Below, in pieces: positions 18,263-27,496 of a stretch of 64,000 nucleotides of DNA. The notes beneath the pieces were generated by a model, which ran no database searches, was not told where the DNA came from, and worked only from the letters and a program-made list of their open reading frames with translations. Where the stretch lies: positions 343,287-407,286 of the forward strand of contig NZ_LOJP01000001.1 in assembly GCF_001553785.1 (NCBI RefSeq). The letters run 5' to 3'. The DNA comes from Actinoplanes sp. TFC3 (GTDB lineage Bacteria > Actinomycetota > Actinomycetes > Mycobacteriales > Micromonosporaceae). How positions within the stretch are numbered: the first letter of the stretch is position 1; each line of letters begins with the position of its first letter. The translations under genes were made by a program, and so were the position numbers.

Positions 18263-18617
18263 CGGGTACGTCGTTACCTGGCGCGGGCGTGAATACGACG
18301 CCTCGCCCGACGGGGAGAACGTGCGCATCTACGCGCCGGAGGCCGGGGACGGCTTCGAGCAGGTGCGACCCGGCCGCTACGTCAAAGTGCTGGGCCCCGA
18401 CGAATTCAGCGACCTGACGTACGTGCGCACCACCTGCACCTGGCGTGGTCAGCCGTTCGTCGTGCTGGCCGAGGCCGACGCCTGGCTGCGGGTCGAGTAC
18501 ACCGGCGGCCGCGCTCCCGTTGCCGAAGCGCTCGGGCTCGAAGAGTTCGACTTCGGGGTGTACCAGGGCTGGGCGCCCGCGAACGAGGTCACCGAGCTCT
18601 ACGAACACCGGGTTTAG
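18255..18617 (+). CDS. Conserved hypothetical, possible partner of the SseB-domain protein
   Basis: A 120-residue soluble protein without recognised domain. The opening MRDGYVVTWRGREYDASPDG followed by alternating beta-like segments and a tyrosine/glutamate-rich end suggests a small compact beta protein. ATG 18255 overlaps the previous stop by eight bases; GTG 18246 is an alternative closer to the GGAGGG at 18237-18242. The tight overlap means co-translation with the SseB-domain gene. Size, acidity and position are like those of immunity proteins that follow polymorphic toxins, but this is inference only and no family match is claimed. Confidence 0.7.
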   Translation: MRDGYVVTWRGREYDASPDGENVRIYAPEAGDGFEQVRPGRYVKVLGPDEFSDLTYVRTTCTWRGQPFVVLAEADAWLRVEYTGGRAPVAEALGLEEFDFGVYQGWAPANEVTELYEHRV

Positions 18618-18658
18618 GGCCGCCGCAGCCCGGCCATCCCCTGCGGAACAGACCCTGG

Positions 18659-19579
18659 CTAGCTCTTCAGCCAGCGCAGGATCTCCCCGGTCACCACGTC
18701 GGTGGCCTCCTGGTGCAGGAAATGGCCCGCGTTGTCGATCAGCCGCCACTCGTAGGGGGCGATGACGTAGCGGCCCGACCCCTGCGCCGTGCGCGGCAGC
18801 GTTGCGGTGTCCAGAGCGCCGTGCATCTGCAGCGTCGGGGTGATCAACGGCTTCTGCATCAGCTTCACAAAGCGATAACCCTGCAGGCGAAGGGCCGAGC
18901 GGAAGACCCAGCGGTACGCCTCCAGCGCGCAAAACGCCGCCTGGGGAATCTGCATCGCCTCTCGGCACCGGGCCACATAGTCGGCGTGCTCGGCGGTCTG
19001 GGCCCACTCGGGGCTGCTCCACCGGGTTATGAGCTCGCCGATCATCGCGGCGTCGTCCTTGGTGAGCACGTGTTCGTACCGGGGGACCTGGAATTTGAGG
19101 ATTGAGGCGCTGGCCGAGAGTTGGCCGCGGGGGTCGGCGAACAACGCCGTGCGCAGCCGCAACGGGTGGGCGGCGCCGAGCACGACCAGGCGGCTGACCA
19201 TCTTGGGGTGGAATGCCGCGGCGGCCCAGCCGATCATGCCGCCCGCGCCGGCGCCCACGATCATGGCCGAGCGTTCGCCCAGCGCCCGGATCAGGCCGGT
19301 GACGTCGGCGGCCATGGTGTAACCGTCGTAGCCGCGCGGTGGCTTGTCGCTCGCGCCGTAGCCGCGCAGGTCCATCGCCACCGCTCGGAAGCCTGCGTCG
19401 GCCAGCCGGGGCAGCATGTCGTGCCAGGCCCACCAGAACTCGGGGAAGCCGTGCAGCAGGAGCACCAGTGGACCGGTGCCGGCTTCGACGACGTGGAACC
19501 GGCTGCCGTTGGCGCCGACGAAACGGTGGGTCCAGGGGCCCTCCGTCAGCACGGCTGACTCGTCCACCTGCGAACTCAT
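18659..19579 (-). CDS. Alpha/beta hydrolase, epoxide-hydrolase-like, nucleophile missing
   Basis: Alpha/beta hydrolase fold of 306 residues. The oxyanion motif HGFPEFWWAW (43-52) and MDLRGYGASDKP (69-80) match the epoxide hydrolase / haloalkane dehalogenase group. His286 in NAGHFLHQE and Asp257 in GALDTATL fit the catalytic base and acid. The nucleophile elbow reads G109-A-G111-A-G113-G, so the usual Asp or Ser is glycine; the DNA reads GGC there without ambiguity. It may be a pseudoenzyme or use another residue. ATG start at 19579. Its position near acs parallels mycobacterial ephE. Confidence 0.8.
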   Translation of the reverse strand: MSSQVDESAVLTEGPWTHRFVGANGSRFHVVEAGTGPLVLLLHGFPEFWWAWHDMLPRLADAGFRAVAMDLRGYGASDKPPRGYDGYTMAADVTGLIRALGERSAMIVGAGAGGMIGWAAAAFHPKMVSRLVVLGAAHPLRLRTALFADPRGQLSASASILKFQVPRYEHVLTKDDAAMIGELITRWSSPEWAQTAEHADYVARCREAMQIPQAAFCALEAYRWVFRSALRLQGYRFVKLMQKPLITPTLQMHGALDTATLPRTAQGSGRYVIAPYEWRLIDNAGHFLHQEATDVVTGEILRWLKS

Positions 19580-19622
19580 GCGAAACAGCGTACGGGCACC
19601 GCGCTGCTGACCGACATTACGG

Positions 19623-20093
19623 TTACGAGACGTGTTCGACGGCTTGCATCTCCACCTGGGTGCCCTCGCCGCAGTCGATGCGCAGCTTGCTCGGGGTGAC
19701 CCGGACGCGGACGTGGTCGCCCTTGGCCAGCGTGGTGCCGGTGGTGGAGTACATGGCGTACGGGAAGCCATCCATGTCGAGCAGCCCGTAGCAGGGCCCG
19801 CTGCCGCCGCGCACGATGTAGCCCTCGGTCCAGCCCGGGCTGTGGATGATGTCCGTCGGCGTCTTCGGCGGCCGGCTCGGCACCTGCGGATCCACCGGCC
19901 GGGATGAGGCCGCGAGCGGAGGTGCAGCCGGGGAAGCAGGCGCTGACGAGGGCGGCGAGGTGGGCAGTGCGGAGGGCAAGGACGAGGCCTGTGCGGGGGA
20001 CGAGGAGGCAGGCGCTGCGGACGGCTGCGACGCGCAGCCAGAGACAGCCGCCGTGAGCAGGACGACTGCTGTGAACGTACCGGTAAATCTCAT
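19623..20093 (-). CDS. Putative lipoprotein
   Basis: A 156-residue secreted lipoprotein candidate. A short basic N-terminus and hydrophobic stretch (FTAVVLLTAAVSGC) end in a lipobox with the cysteine at about residue 20. A Ser/Pro/Ala linker of about 60 residues leads to a small C-terminal beta-rich domain (ending EGTQVEMQAVEHVS) with two cysteines that may form a disulphide. No function recognised. It lies downstream of the M6 protease gene, separated by a strong hairpin, so it is probably transcribed separately. Confidence 0.7.
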   Translation of the reverse strand: MRFTGTFTAVVLLTAAVSGCASQPSAAPASSSPAQASSLPSALPTSPPSSAPASPAAPPLAASSRPVDPQVPSRPPKTPTDIIHSPGWTEGYIVRGGSGPCYGLLDMDGFPYAMYSTTGTTLAKGDHVRVRVTPSKLRIDCGEGTQVEMQAVEHVS

Positions 20094-20140
20094 GCTGGTT
20101 CAGACTCCCGGCTGGCGCCGATGGTTCCGTGGGAAAGGGC

Positions 20141-20172
20141 AACGCCCGGAGGCTGAGCGGCCTCCGGGCGTT
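20141..20172 (-). terminator. Terminator hairpin after the first M6 protease gene
   Basis: A perfect 13-base stem (AACGCCCGGAGGC / GCCTCCGGGCGTT) with a six-base loop lies 16 bases past the protease stop; on the minus strand it is followed by GCCCTTTCCC, a weak T tract. Confidence 0.75.
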
Positions 20173-20187
20173 GCTGGGGTGCGTGGT

Positions 20188-22569
20188 TCAGGAAATCTTG
20201 ATCTTCATCGAGGTGCCGTCCTGGTCGGCAACCTTGATCTTGACGCCGACGGCCGGGAGCTTGACGCCCGCCCACGGAACCTCTTCGTAGAAGTACTTGT
20301 CGGTGTCGTCGAACGTCTTGTTGCCGGCCTGGCCGCGGATGTAGCTGGCCTTGCCGTTGATGTGCAGCGTGAACGAGTCAGCCTTCTCGCGGCTGAACGG
20401 CGCGTCGTACATCTGGATGCGGTTGCGCCACGGCAGGCCCTCGAGGTTGTACATCGGCTCGGGGTGCGAGTCGATGATCAGGTTGAGGCCCTGACCCGGG
20501 TGCTGGTTGATGTTGTTGTTGGCCTGGGAGGTGTCCCAGTAGGAGATCAACAGACCCTGCTGGTACGAGAAGTGCTCGGCCCAGTCCGGCTTGGCCGGGA
20601 AACCGAAGTTGTACGGGCCGGTCTTCAGGTACTTGTCATACGACACGTAGCTGCGGTTGCCGGCGATGTAGAAGTTGTCGTAGTCCTGCGTGACCGAGGA
20701 GCCCACGATGCTGAAGCCCTTGGCGGTCCACGTCGGGGTGCCCTCGGCGCCATCCACCGGACCGGCAACGCCGTTCGTGGTGATGGTGAGGTTGTCGCCG
20801 AAGAAGCCACCCGCGGACAGGCCACCGTCGGTCAGGTAGTGCAGGCGGACCTGCACGTTCTTGCCGGCGTACTGGTCCAGCGGGATGTGGATGTCCTGCC
20901 AGGCACCGTTGCTCGAACCGCCGAGCGCCGGGCGTCCCGGGTTGCCACCGTCGGTGCCGAGCGGCGCGCCGTTGACCGTGCCGTTGAGCGGGGTCCACGT
21001 GGTGCCGTTGTCAGCCGAGCCCTCGAAGTAGAGGTAGTCGTAACCCTCTTCGATGTTGTAGCGGCCCTTGAGGTCGAGCGCCGCCGAGGTCTTACCGGTC
21101 AGGTCGACCGACTTGGTCAGCGTGGTGTTCAGGTTGTCGTCGTTGCCGGAGAACCACTGCTTCGTACCGGCGAACGGCGCCCCGAGGTCACTGGTGACCT
21201 CCTTGTCGGGCAGCACGACAACCGCACCCTGCGCCTTGGCGGTGTTGTACTCCTGCGGGCCAAGCTCAAGGGTCTTCTTCTGACCCGCGACCACGGTCTC
21301 GTAGTCGAGCCAGCCGAGCTGCAGCTTCTGCCACGCACCGAGGTCGCCTGGGCGCGTGCCGAGGGCCTCACCGGCACCCGAGAGGCGGCTCTGCGCCATC
21401 AGGGTCCAGTACTCGGGGTTGGCGTTGGTGCCGCCGCTGGTGTCGTAGTCATCCGGCAGGCCGAGGTCGTGGCCGTACTCGTGAGCGAAGACGCTCAGGC
21501 CACCGTTCTCGGGCTGGATGGTGTAGTCGGAGATCCAGACGCCGGTGTTGCCGATCTGCTGGCCGCCGTACTGGTTGTAGGCCGGGCCGGTGACGCCGAC
21601 GTCGGTCAGGTACGCGTTCCAGCGGTGCGCCCAGATGGCGTCCTCACCCTGCTGCGGGTCACCGTCGGACTGGTCGCCGCCGGCGTGGACGATCTGGAAG
21701 TGGTCGATGTAGCCGTCCGGCTCGTTGAAGTTGCCGTCGCCGTCGTAGTCGTTGCGGTCCCACTGGTCGTACTGCTTGACCTCTTCGGCGATCTGCGCGT
21801 CGGTGCGGCCGGCCGCCTTGCGCTCGGCCACCCACTTGTTCACCGCGTCGGTGATCAGCGCCCAGGTGTTCTGGTCGGTGCAGACGCCGTGGATGTCGCA
21901 GTCCCGGCCGTAACGAGCCTCGTTGTACGGCACCTTGACCCAGTCCGAGACCTCACCCTCGACGCTGTAGCGCCCGGACGACTGGGTCTCGTAGTAGGTC
22001 TTGAGCGACTCGGCACCGTCGCCCTTGCCGAAGTACAGCTGCTCGAAGTGTGCCTTGTTGTAGTCCGCCTGCCAGACCGTGGTGTTGTCCTTGCTGCGGT
22101 CAGGCTGGGGGATGTTGTTGTGCAGCGGACCCTCGAACGTGGTCGGACCGGGCGTGGCCGGGTCGCTGTCGACGTCCGGGTAGTCCGGGTGCCGCTCGTT
22201 GCCGAACTCCGCCAGGATCACGAAGATCTTGTCGGTGCGCTCGTTGTCGAGCTCGACGTACTGGTCCTGCCCGGCCGCCTTCACCGTGCGGGCCGCGAAG
22301 CCGCCGCCCTTGGTGTTGCCGACCTTCGCAACGGTGCTGCCGTTCCGCTGCTGCGTCTTGAACTTGCCCTTCAGGACACCCTGAACGGCTTCCTGGCGCA
22401 GCTCGCGGCGCTTGTCTTCAAGGGGGTTGGGTAGGTCGTCCTTCTTCGGCGCCTTGCTGGCGACCGGAGCCGGCTCCACCGGAGGCGCCGCCTGGGCCAC
22501 GGTCGGGAGCGAGATCCCGACTGCGCTGACCATGGCGGCGCTGAGTAGTCCCACGACTACTTTGCGCAC
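20188..22569 (-). CDS. Secreted M6 family metalloprotease (immune inhibitor A type), copy 1
   Basis: Secreted zinc protease of 793 residues. A Sec signal peptide (VRKVVVGLLSAAMVSAVGISLPTVAQA) is followed by a propeptide and an M6 catalytic domain with the zinc motif HEYGHDLGLPDDYD near residue 360. The C-terminal half contains a MAM/CUB-like beta domain and a family C-terminal region (YISYWDTSQANNN-type segment). The start is GTG 22569, six bases after GGAGG; the longer frame would bury the signal peptide. The enzyme probably degrades extracellular protein. It is a tandem paralogue of the next gene, matching it along nearly the full length. Confidence 0.92.
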   Translation of the reverse strand: MRKVVVGLLSAAMVSAVGISLPTVAQAAPPVEPAPVASKAPKKDDLPNPLEDKRRELRQEAVQGVLKGKFKTQQRNGSTVAKVGNTKGGGFAARTVKAAGQDQYVELDNERTDKIFVILAEFGNERHPDYPDVDSDPATPGPTTFEGPLHNNIPQPDRSKDNTTVWQADYNKAHFEQLYFGKGDGAESLKTYYETQSSGRYSVEGEVSDWVKVPYNEARYGRDCDIHGVCTDQNTWALITDAVNKWVAERKAAGRTDAQIAEEVKQYDQWDRNDYDGDGNFNEPDGYIDHFQIVHAGGDQSDGDPQQGEDAIWAHRWNAYLTDVGVTGPAYNQYGGQQIGNTGVWISDYTIQPENGGLSVFAHEYGHDLGLPDDYDTSGGTNANPEYWTLMAQSRLSGAGEALGTRPGDLGAWQKLQLGWLDYETVVAGQKKTLELGPQEYNTAKAQGAVVVLPDKEVTSDLGAPFAGTKQWFSGNDDNLNTTLTKSVDLTGKTSAALDLKGRYNIEEGYDYLYFEGSADNGTTWTPLNGTVNGAPLGTDGGNPGRPALGGSSNGAWQDIHIPLDQYAGKNVQVRLHYLTDGGLSAGGFFGDNLTITTNGVAGPVDGAEGTPTWTAKGFSIVGSSVTQDYDNFYIAGNRSYVSYDKYLKTGPYNFGFPAKPDWAEHFSYQQGLLISYWDTSQANNNINQHPGQGLNLIIDSHPEPMYNLEGLPWRNRIQMYDAPFSREKADSFTLHINGKASYIRGQAGNKTFDDTDKYFYEEVPWAGVKLPAVGVKIKVADQDGTSMKIKIS

Positions 22570-22715
22570 TACGTACCTCCGTCGACGTGCCCGAAGCGCT
22601 GGGGTACAGCGGTTCGGCATGCAGAGTCCCGTGTTCGGAACCTAGGTGAACGTATGTAAAAGAAACGATGCTTGGGAAGTAGTGCAGGCAAATTAACCAA
22701 GATCTTTACCCTTGT

Positions 22716-22751
22716 GAAAAGGGCGGCACCGAGATAAACCCGGCACCGCCC
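22716..22751 (-). terminator. Terminator after the second M6 protease gene
   Basis: GGGCGG (22721-22726) pairs with CCGCCC (22746-22751) plus three inner pairs after a two-base mismatch. On the minus strand the stem runs into TTTTC. It lies 15 bases past the protease stop. Confidence 0.5.
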
Positions 22752-22766
22752 CTTGCTGGGGGTACG

Positions 22767-25142
22767 TCAGTTGAGCGCGATCTTGGCAGAAGTCCCGGTC
22801 TGCTCCAGCACCTTGATCTTGACGCCGACGGCCGGCAGCTTCACGCCGGCACTGGGCAGCTCGTCATAGAAGTACTTCTGGGTGTCGTCGAACAGCGGCT
22901 GCGCGGCCTGGCCCCGGACGTAGCTGGCCTTGCCGTTGATGTGCAGGGTGAACGAGTCGGCCTTCTTCAGCCCGAACGGTGCGTCGTAGATCTGCACCCG
23001 GGGACGCCACGGCAGACCCTCCACGTTGTAGAACGGCTCGGGGTGCGCGTCGATGTAGAGGTTGCGGCCCGTGCCGGGGTGCGTGCTGACGTTGTTGTCC
23101 GGCACCGAGGTGTCCCAGTACGAGATCAGCACGCCGGTCTGGTACGGGAAGTGATCCACAAAGTCCGGCTTGGCCGGGTAGCCGAAGAAGTACGGGCCGG
23201 TCTTGAGGTACTGGTCGTACCAGGTGTAGTTGCGGGCGCCGACGATGTAGAAGTTGTCATACGCCGCGGTCACCGACGAGCCCACGATCGAGAAGCCGTC
23301 GAGCGTCCACGTGCTGGCCGCCTCGGCGCCGTCGGTCGACAGAGCCGCGCCGTCAGCGGTGATGGTGATGTCGTCGCCGAAGAAGCCGCCCTCGGAGACG
23401 CCGCCGTCGGTGCGGTAGTGCAGGCGGAAGGAGATCTTCTTACCGGCGTACGCGTTCAGCGGCACGGCGATGTCCGTCCAGGCACCGTTGCTGCTGCCGG
23501 TCAGGGCCGGGGTGCCGCTGCCGTCGGTCGGGAAGGGGGCACCGTTCACCGTGCCGTTGAGCCGGGTCCAGGTCGTGCCACCGTCCTGCGACGCCTCGAA
23601 GTAGAGGTAGTCGTAGTCCTGCTCGATCGCGTAGCGGCCCTTGAGGGTGACTGCGGCGCTGGTCTTGCCGGTGAGGTCGATCGTCTTGGTCATCGACGTG
23701 TCGAGGTCATCGGCGTTGCCCGAGAAGAACTGCTTCGAGCCGGCGAACGGCGCTCCGAGCTGCGTGGTCACCTGCTTGTCGGGCAGCACGACAACCGCGG
23801 CCTGCGCCTTCGCCGAGTTGTACTCCTCCGGGCCCAGATCGAGCGTCTTCTTCTGCCTCGCGACCAGGGTCTCGTAGTCCAGCCAGCCGAGCTGCAGCTT
23901 GTTCCAGGCGCCCATGTCGCCCGGGTGGGTGCCGATGCCCTGGTCACCGGCCGCGCTGAGCCGGTTCTGGGCCATCAGCGTCCAGTACTCGTTCGGGTTG
24001 TCGCCGCGCCCGGTGGTGTCGTAGTCGTCGGGCAGCGTCAGGTCGTGGGTGTACTCGTGCGCGAAGACGCTGAGGCCACCGTTCTCCGGCTGCATCGTGT
24101 AGTCACCGATCCACAGGCCGGTGTCGCCGATCTGGGTGCCGCCGTACTGGTTGTAGGCCGGGCCGGTGTGGCCGATGTCGCCCTGGCTCACGTACGAGCG
24201 GTGGCTCCAGATCGCGTCCTCGCCCTGCTGCGGATCGCCGTCGGCCTGGTCGCCGCCGGCGTGCACGATCTGGAAGTGGTCGAGGTAGCCGTCGGGCTCG
24301 TTGAAGTCGCCGTCGTGGTCGTAGTCGTACCGGTCGTGCTGGTCGAACGACTTGAGGTCGGCGACGATCTCGGCCTCGGTGCGCCCGGCCGCGCGCTGGT
24401 CGGCGACCCACTTGTTGGCGGCGTCGCGCACGAGCTGCTGCACGTTGCTGCAGACGTTGCTGCCGCACAGGTCACGGCCGTAGCGGGCCTCGTTGTACTG
24501 GACCTTGACCCAGTCGGTGACCTCGCCGTCGACGCTGTAACGCCCGGAGGACTGCGCCTGCATGTACGTCTTGAGCGACTCGACGCCCGGAGCCTCACCG
24601 AAGTACAGGTTCCGGTAGTAGTCGGAGCTGTAGTCCGAGCGCCAGATGGTGGAGTTGTCCACCGCCCGGTTCGGCTCGGGGATCGAGTTGTGCAGCGGGC
24701 CCTCGAACGTGGTCGGGCCCGGGGTCGCCGGGTTGCTGTCCACGTCGGGGTAGCTGGGGTGCCGCTCGTTGCCGAACTCGGCGAGGATGACGAAGATCCG
24801 GTCGGTCTGCTCGCGGCTCAGTTCGACGTACTGGTCGACGCCGTCGCTAGCGGCCGCGCTCTTCGCGCCCTTCGCGGCGAATCCCTGGGTCTCGCCGACC
24901 TTGACCACCGTGCTGCCGTTGCGCTCGAAGGGCTTCGCCCGGCCCTTGATGACATCGGCAACGGCCTGCGCGCGCAGTACGCGGGCCTTCTCGTTGAGCG
25001 GGTTGGGAAGATCGTCCACCGGAGCCGGGTTCGCGGCCGGCGTTGGTTCGACAGGCGGTGCGGCGCTGGCCCCGGCCGGAATCATGATTCCGACGCTGGT
25101 CACCACCGCTGCGCCGAGCAGTCCCACGACCACCTTGCGCAC
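22767..25142 (-). CDS. Secreted M6 family metalloprotease (immune inhibitor A type), copy 2
   Basis: Tandem paralogue of the preceding protease, 791 residues. Signal peptide VRKVVVGLLGAAVVTSVGIM ends near PAGASA, and the zinc motif is HEYTHDLTLPDDYD near residue 360, where the two Gly of copy 1 are Thr. The zinc-binding His pair, catalytic Glu and downstream Asp are kept. GTG start at 25142 follows GGAGG. The two genes share start architecture and nearly every structural block, implying a local duplication followed by divergence of propeptide and signal. Each copy has its own terminator, so they are probably expressed independently. Confidence 0.92.
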   Translation of the reverse strand: MRKVVVGLLGAAVVTSVGIMIPAGASAAPPVEPTPAANPAPVDDLPNPLNEKARVLRAQAVADVIKGRAKPFERNGSTVVKVGETQGFAAKGAKSAAASDGVDQYVELSREQTDRIFVILAEFGNERHPSYPDVDSNPATPGPTTFEGPLHNSIPEPNRAVDNSTIWRSDYSSDYYRNLYFGEAPGVESLKTYMQAQSSGRYSVDGEVTDWVKVQYNEARYGRDLCGSNVCSNVQQLVRDAANKWVADQRAAGRTEAEIVADLKSFDQHDRYDYDHDGDFNEPDGYLDHFQIVHAGGDQADGDPQQGEDAIWSHRSYVSQGDIGHTGPAYNQYGGTQIGDTGLWIGDYTMQPENGGLSVFAHEYTHDLTLPDDYDTTGRGDNPNEYWTLMAQNRLSAAGDQGIGTHPGDMGAWNKLQLGWLDYETLVARQKKTLDLGPEEYNSAKAQAAVVVLPDKQVTTQLGAPFAGSKQFFSGNADDLDTSMTKTIDLTGKTSAAVTLKGRYAIEQDYDYLYFEASQDGGTTWTRLNGTVNGAPFPTDGSGTPALTGSSNGAWTDIAVPLNAYAGKKISFRLHYRTDGGVSEGGFFGDDITITADGAALSTDGAEAASTWTLDGFSIVGSSVTAAYDNFYIVGARNYTWYDQYLKTGPYFFGYPAKPDFVDHFPYQTGVLISYWDTSVPDNNVSTHPGTGRNLYIDAHPEPFYNVEGLPWRPRVQIYDAPFGLKKADSFTLHINGKASYVRGQAAQPLFDDTQKYFYDELPSAGVKLPAVGVKIKVLEQTGTSAKIALN

Positions 25143-25272
25143 TGCATACCTCCGTTGCTCACAGTCCCCGAGTCGGAACTCAGAGGCAACGTATGCAGAT
25201 ATACCGATGGTGTGGCAGTGCGGTGACCGATCGTTCGCGGAACGTTATCCAGTATGGAACCGCCATAACATT

Positions 25273-25302
25273 GACGGCGGTGGAATTGTCTCCACCGCCG
25301 TC
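25273..25302 (-). terminator. Hairpin terminator after acs
   Basis: Perfect 12-base stem (GACGGCGGTGGA / TCCACCGCCGTC) with a six-base loop lies about 18 bases past the acs stop. The T-rich side is stronger on the plus strand (GTTTTG at 25305-25310), but no plus-strand gene ends here. Confidence 0.65.
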
Positions 25303-25319
25303 GCCGTTTTGCCGTGGTT

Positions 25320-27305
25320 CTAGTCCTCGGACTTGGTCGACTGCATCCCGTTGGAGATCAGGTCCATGACCGTGGAGTCCTGCAGCGTCGTGACGTCTCC
25401 CAGCGAGCGCCGCTCGGCCACGTCACGCAACAGCCGCCGCATGATCTTGCCGGACCGGGTCTTCGGCAGTTCCGGTACGAGCATGATCTGCCGGGGCTTG
25501 GCGATCGGGCCCAGCTTCTTGGCCACGTGGTTGCGCAGGTCCTGGATCAGTTTCTCGCCGGCCTCGCCCTCGGTGTCGACGTTGCCGCGCGGGATCGTGA
25601 ACGCCACGATCGCCTGCCCGGTCGTCGGGTCGGTCGCGCCGACCACCGCGGCCTCGGCCACCGACGGGTGCGACACCAGCGCCGACTCCACCTCGGTGGT
25701 CGAGATGTTGTGCCCGGAGATGAGCATGACATCGTCGACCCGGCCGAGCAGCCAGATCGCGCCGTCCTCGTCCTTCTTCGCGCCATCGCCGGCGAAGTAG
25801 ATCCACTCGTCGCCGGTGCCGGCACCCTTGCCGAAGCGCGACCAGTAGGTGTCGATGAAGCGCTGGTCGTCACCCCAGATCGTGCGCAGCATCGAGGGCC
25901 ACGGCTCGCGCAACACCAGGAAGCCGCCGCCACCGTTGGGCACCGAAGTGGCTGTGTCGTCCACGACGTCCGCCGAGATGCCTGGCAGCGGGGTCATCGC
26001 CGAACCGGGCTTGGTGCTGGTCACGCCGGGCAGGGGGGAAATCATGATGGAACCGGTCTCGGTCTGCCACCAAGTGTCGACCACCGGGGCGTTCTCGTGG
26101 CCCACGTTGGCGCGGTACCACATCCAGGCCTCGGGGTTGATCGGCTCGCCGACGCTGCCCAGGATGCGTAGCGACGACAGGTCGTATTTGGCCGGGATGT
26201 CGTCGCCCCACTTCATCATCGTGCGGATGAGCGTGGGAGCGGTGTAAAGGATCGTGACCTTGTACTTGTCGACGACCTCCCAGAAGCGGCCGCGGTGCGG
26301 GGTGTCCGGGGTGCCCTCGTACATGACCTGGGTGGCGCCGTTGGAGAGCGGGCCGTAGACGATGTACGAGTGCCCGGTGACCCAGCCGATGTCGGCGGTG
26401 CACCAGTAGACGTCGGTCTCCGGCTTGTGATCGAACACCGCGTCGTACGTGTAGGAGGTCTGGGTCAGGTAGCCGCCGGTGGTGTGCAGGATGCCCTTGG
26501 GTTTACCGGTCGTCCCCGAGGTGTACAGGATGAACAGCGGGTGCTCGGCGTCGAAGGACTGCGGCTGGTGCTGGTCGCTGGCCTGTTCGACGGTCTCGTG
26601 CCACCACAGGTCCTTCTCACCCCAGGTGACATCTTCCCCGGTACGGCGCACAACCAGCACATGCTCGATGCTCGGGCACTGGGCTACGGCGTCGTCCACG
26701 GTCGGCTTGAGCGCGGACGGCTTGCCGCGGCGGTAGCCACCGTCGGCGGTGATCACCAGCTTCGCGTCGGCGTCCTGGATGCGCGTGCTCAGCGCGTCGA
26801 CCGAGAACCCGCCGAAGACAACGCTGTGCGTGGCCCCGATCCGCGCGCAAGCCAGCATCGCGACGGCAGCCTCGGGGATCATCGGCAGGTAGATCGCGAC
26901 CCGGTCACCGGCGCCCACGCCGAGCTCGGTCAGCGTGTTGGCCGCCTGGCTGACCAGCTTGAGCAGGTCGGCGTACGTGATCGTGCGGGTGTCGCCGGGC
27001 TCGCCCTCCCAGTGGATGGCGACCTTGTCACCGAGCCCGGCCTCGACGTGGCGGTCGACGCAGTTGTAGGCGACGTTGAGCTCGCCACCGACGAACCACT
27101 TGGCGAACGGCGGGTTGGACCAGTCGAGCACGGTGTCCCACGGCTTGGTCCAGCTGAGCCGCTTGGCCTGGTGCTCCCAGTACGCCGGGCGGTCCTGCGA
27201 GGCCACGTCATAGGCCTCGGCCTTGACGTTGGCGTTCGCGGCGAGATCGGCAGGCGGCGGGAACTGCCGCGTCTCTGAATACAGGTTCTCCAGCGTCTCA
27301 CTCAT
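25320..27305 (-). CDS. acsA: Acetyl-CoA synthetase
   Basis: AMP-forming acetate-CoA ligase (661 residues), activating acetate to acetyl-CoA in the cytoplasm. Adenylation signatures are present: [11 protein letters not shown] (P-loop-like A3 motif), WWQTETGS, and [20 protein letters not shown] (hinge). Lys620 in [11 protein letters not shown] is the catalytic lysine that is reversibly acetylated by Pat enzymes. Start is ATG 27305 after GAGGAG; the longer frame upstream has no homology. Divergent from the Fic-like gene. Confidence 0.97.
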   Translation of the reverse strand: MSETLENLYSETRQFPPPADLAANANVKAEAYDVASQDRPAYWEHQAKRLSWTKPWDTVLDWSNPPFAKWFVGGELNVAYNCVDRHVEAGLGDKVAIHWEGEPGDTRTITYADLLKLVSQAANTLTELGVGAGDRVAIYLPMIPEAAVAMLACARIGATHSVVFGGFSVDALSTRIQDADAKLVITADGGYRRGKPSALKPTVDDAVAQCPSIEHVLVVRRTGEDVTWGEKDLWWHETVEQASDQHQPQSFDAEHPLFILYTSGTTGKPKGILHTTGGYLTQTSYTYDAVFDHKPETDVYWCTADIGWVTGHSYIVYGPLSNGATQVMYEGTPDTPHRGRFWEVVDKYKVTILYTAPTLIRTMMKWGDDIPAKYDLSSLRILGSVGEPINPEAWMWYRANVGHENAPVVDTWWQTETGSIMISPLPGVTSTKPGSAMTPLPGISADVVDDTATSVPNGGGGFLVLREPWPSMLRTIWGDDQRFIDTYWSRFGKGAGTGDEWIYFAGDGAKKDEDGAIWLLGRVDDVMLISGHNISTTEVESALVSHPSVAEAAVVGATDPTTGQAIVAFTIPRGNVDTEGEAGEKLIQDLRNHVAKKLGPIAKPRQIMLVPELPKTRSGKIMRRLLRDVAERRSLGDVTTLQDSTVMDLISNGMQSTKSED

Positions 27306-27496
27306 GAGGGCGGCTCCTCTGCTCTGTTGTGTGCACACTAGTTGTGCCCCGGCCACCCGTGCTCGTCCCGCGCGCTGAGTGGCGGACAGTGCGCGCCGAC
27401 CGGGCAGATCCTGATCGGTACTGCGCGAATCTTGCCACTTCCGAGCCACTTCGCGCATCACGTGTTACGGGCTTTTTTCACCGCTACCGTAGTCCG

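Noticed and set aside
19846..25226. Long plus-strand frames (862 and 761 codons) over the two M6 proteases
   Set aside because: Products are Val/Arg/Gly-rich mirror translations of the protease genes without domains; the minus-strand genes have signal peptides and HExxH motifs.
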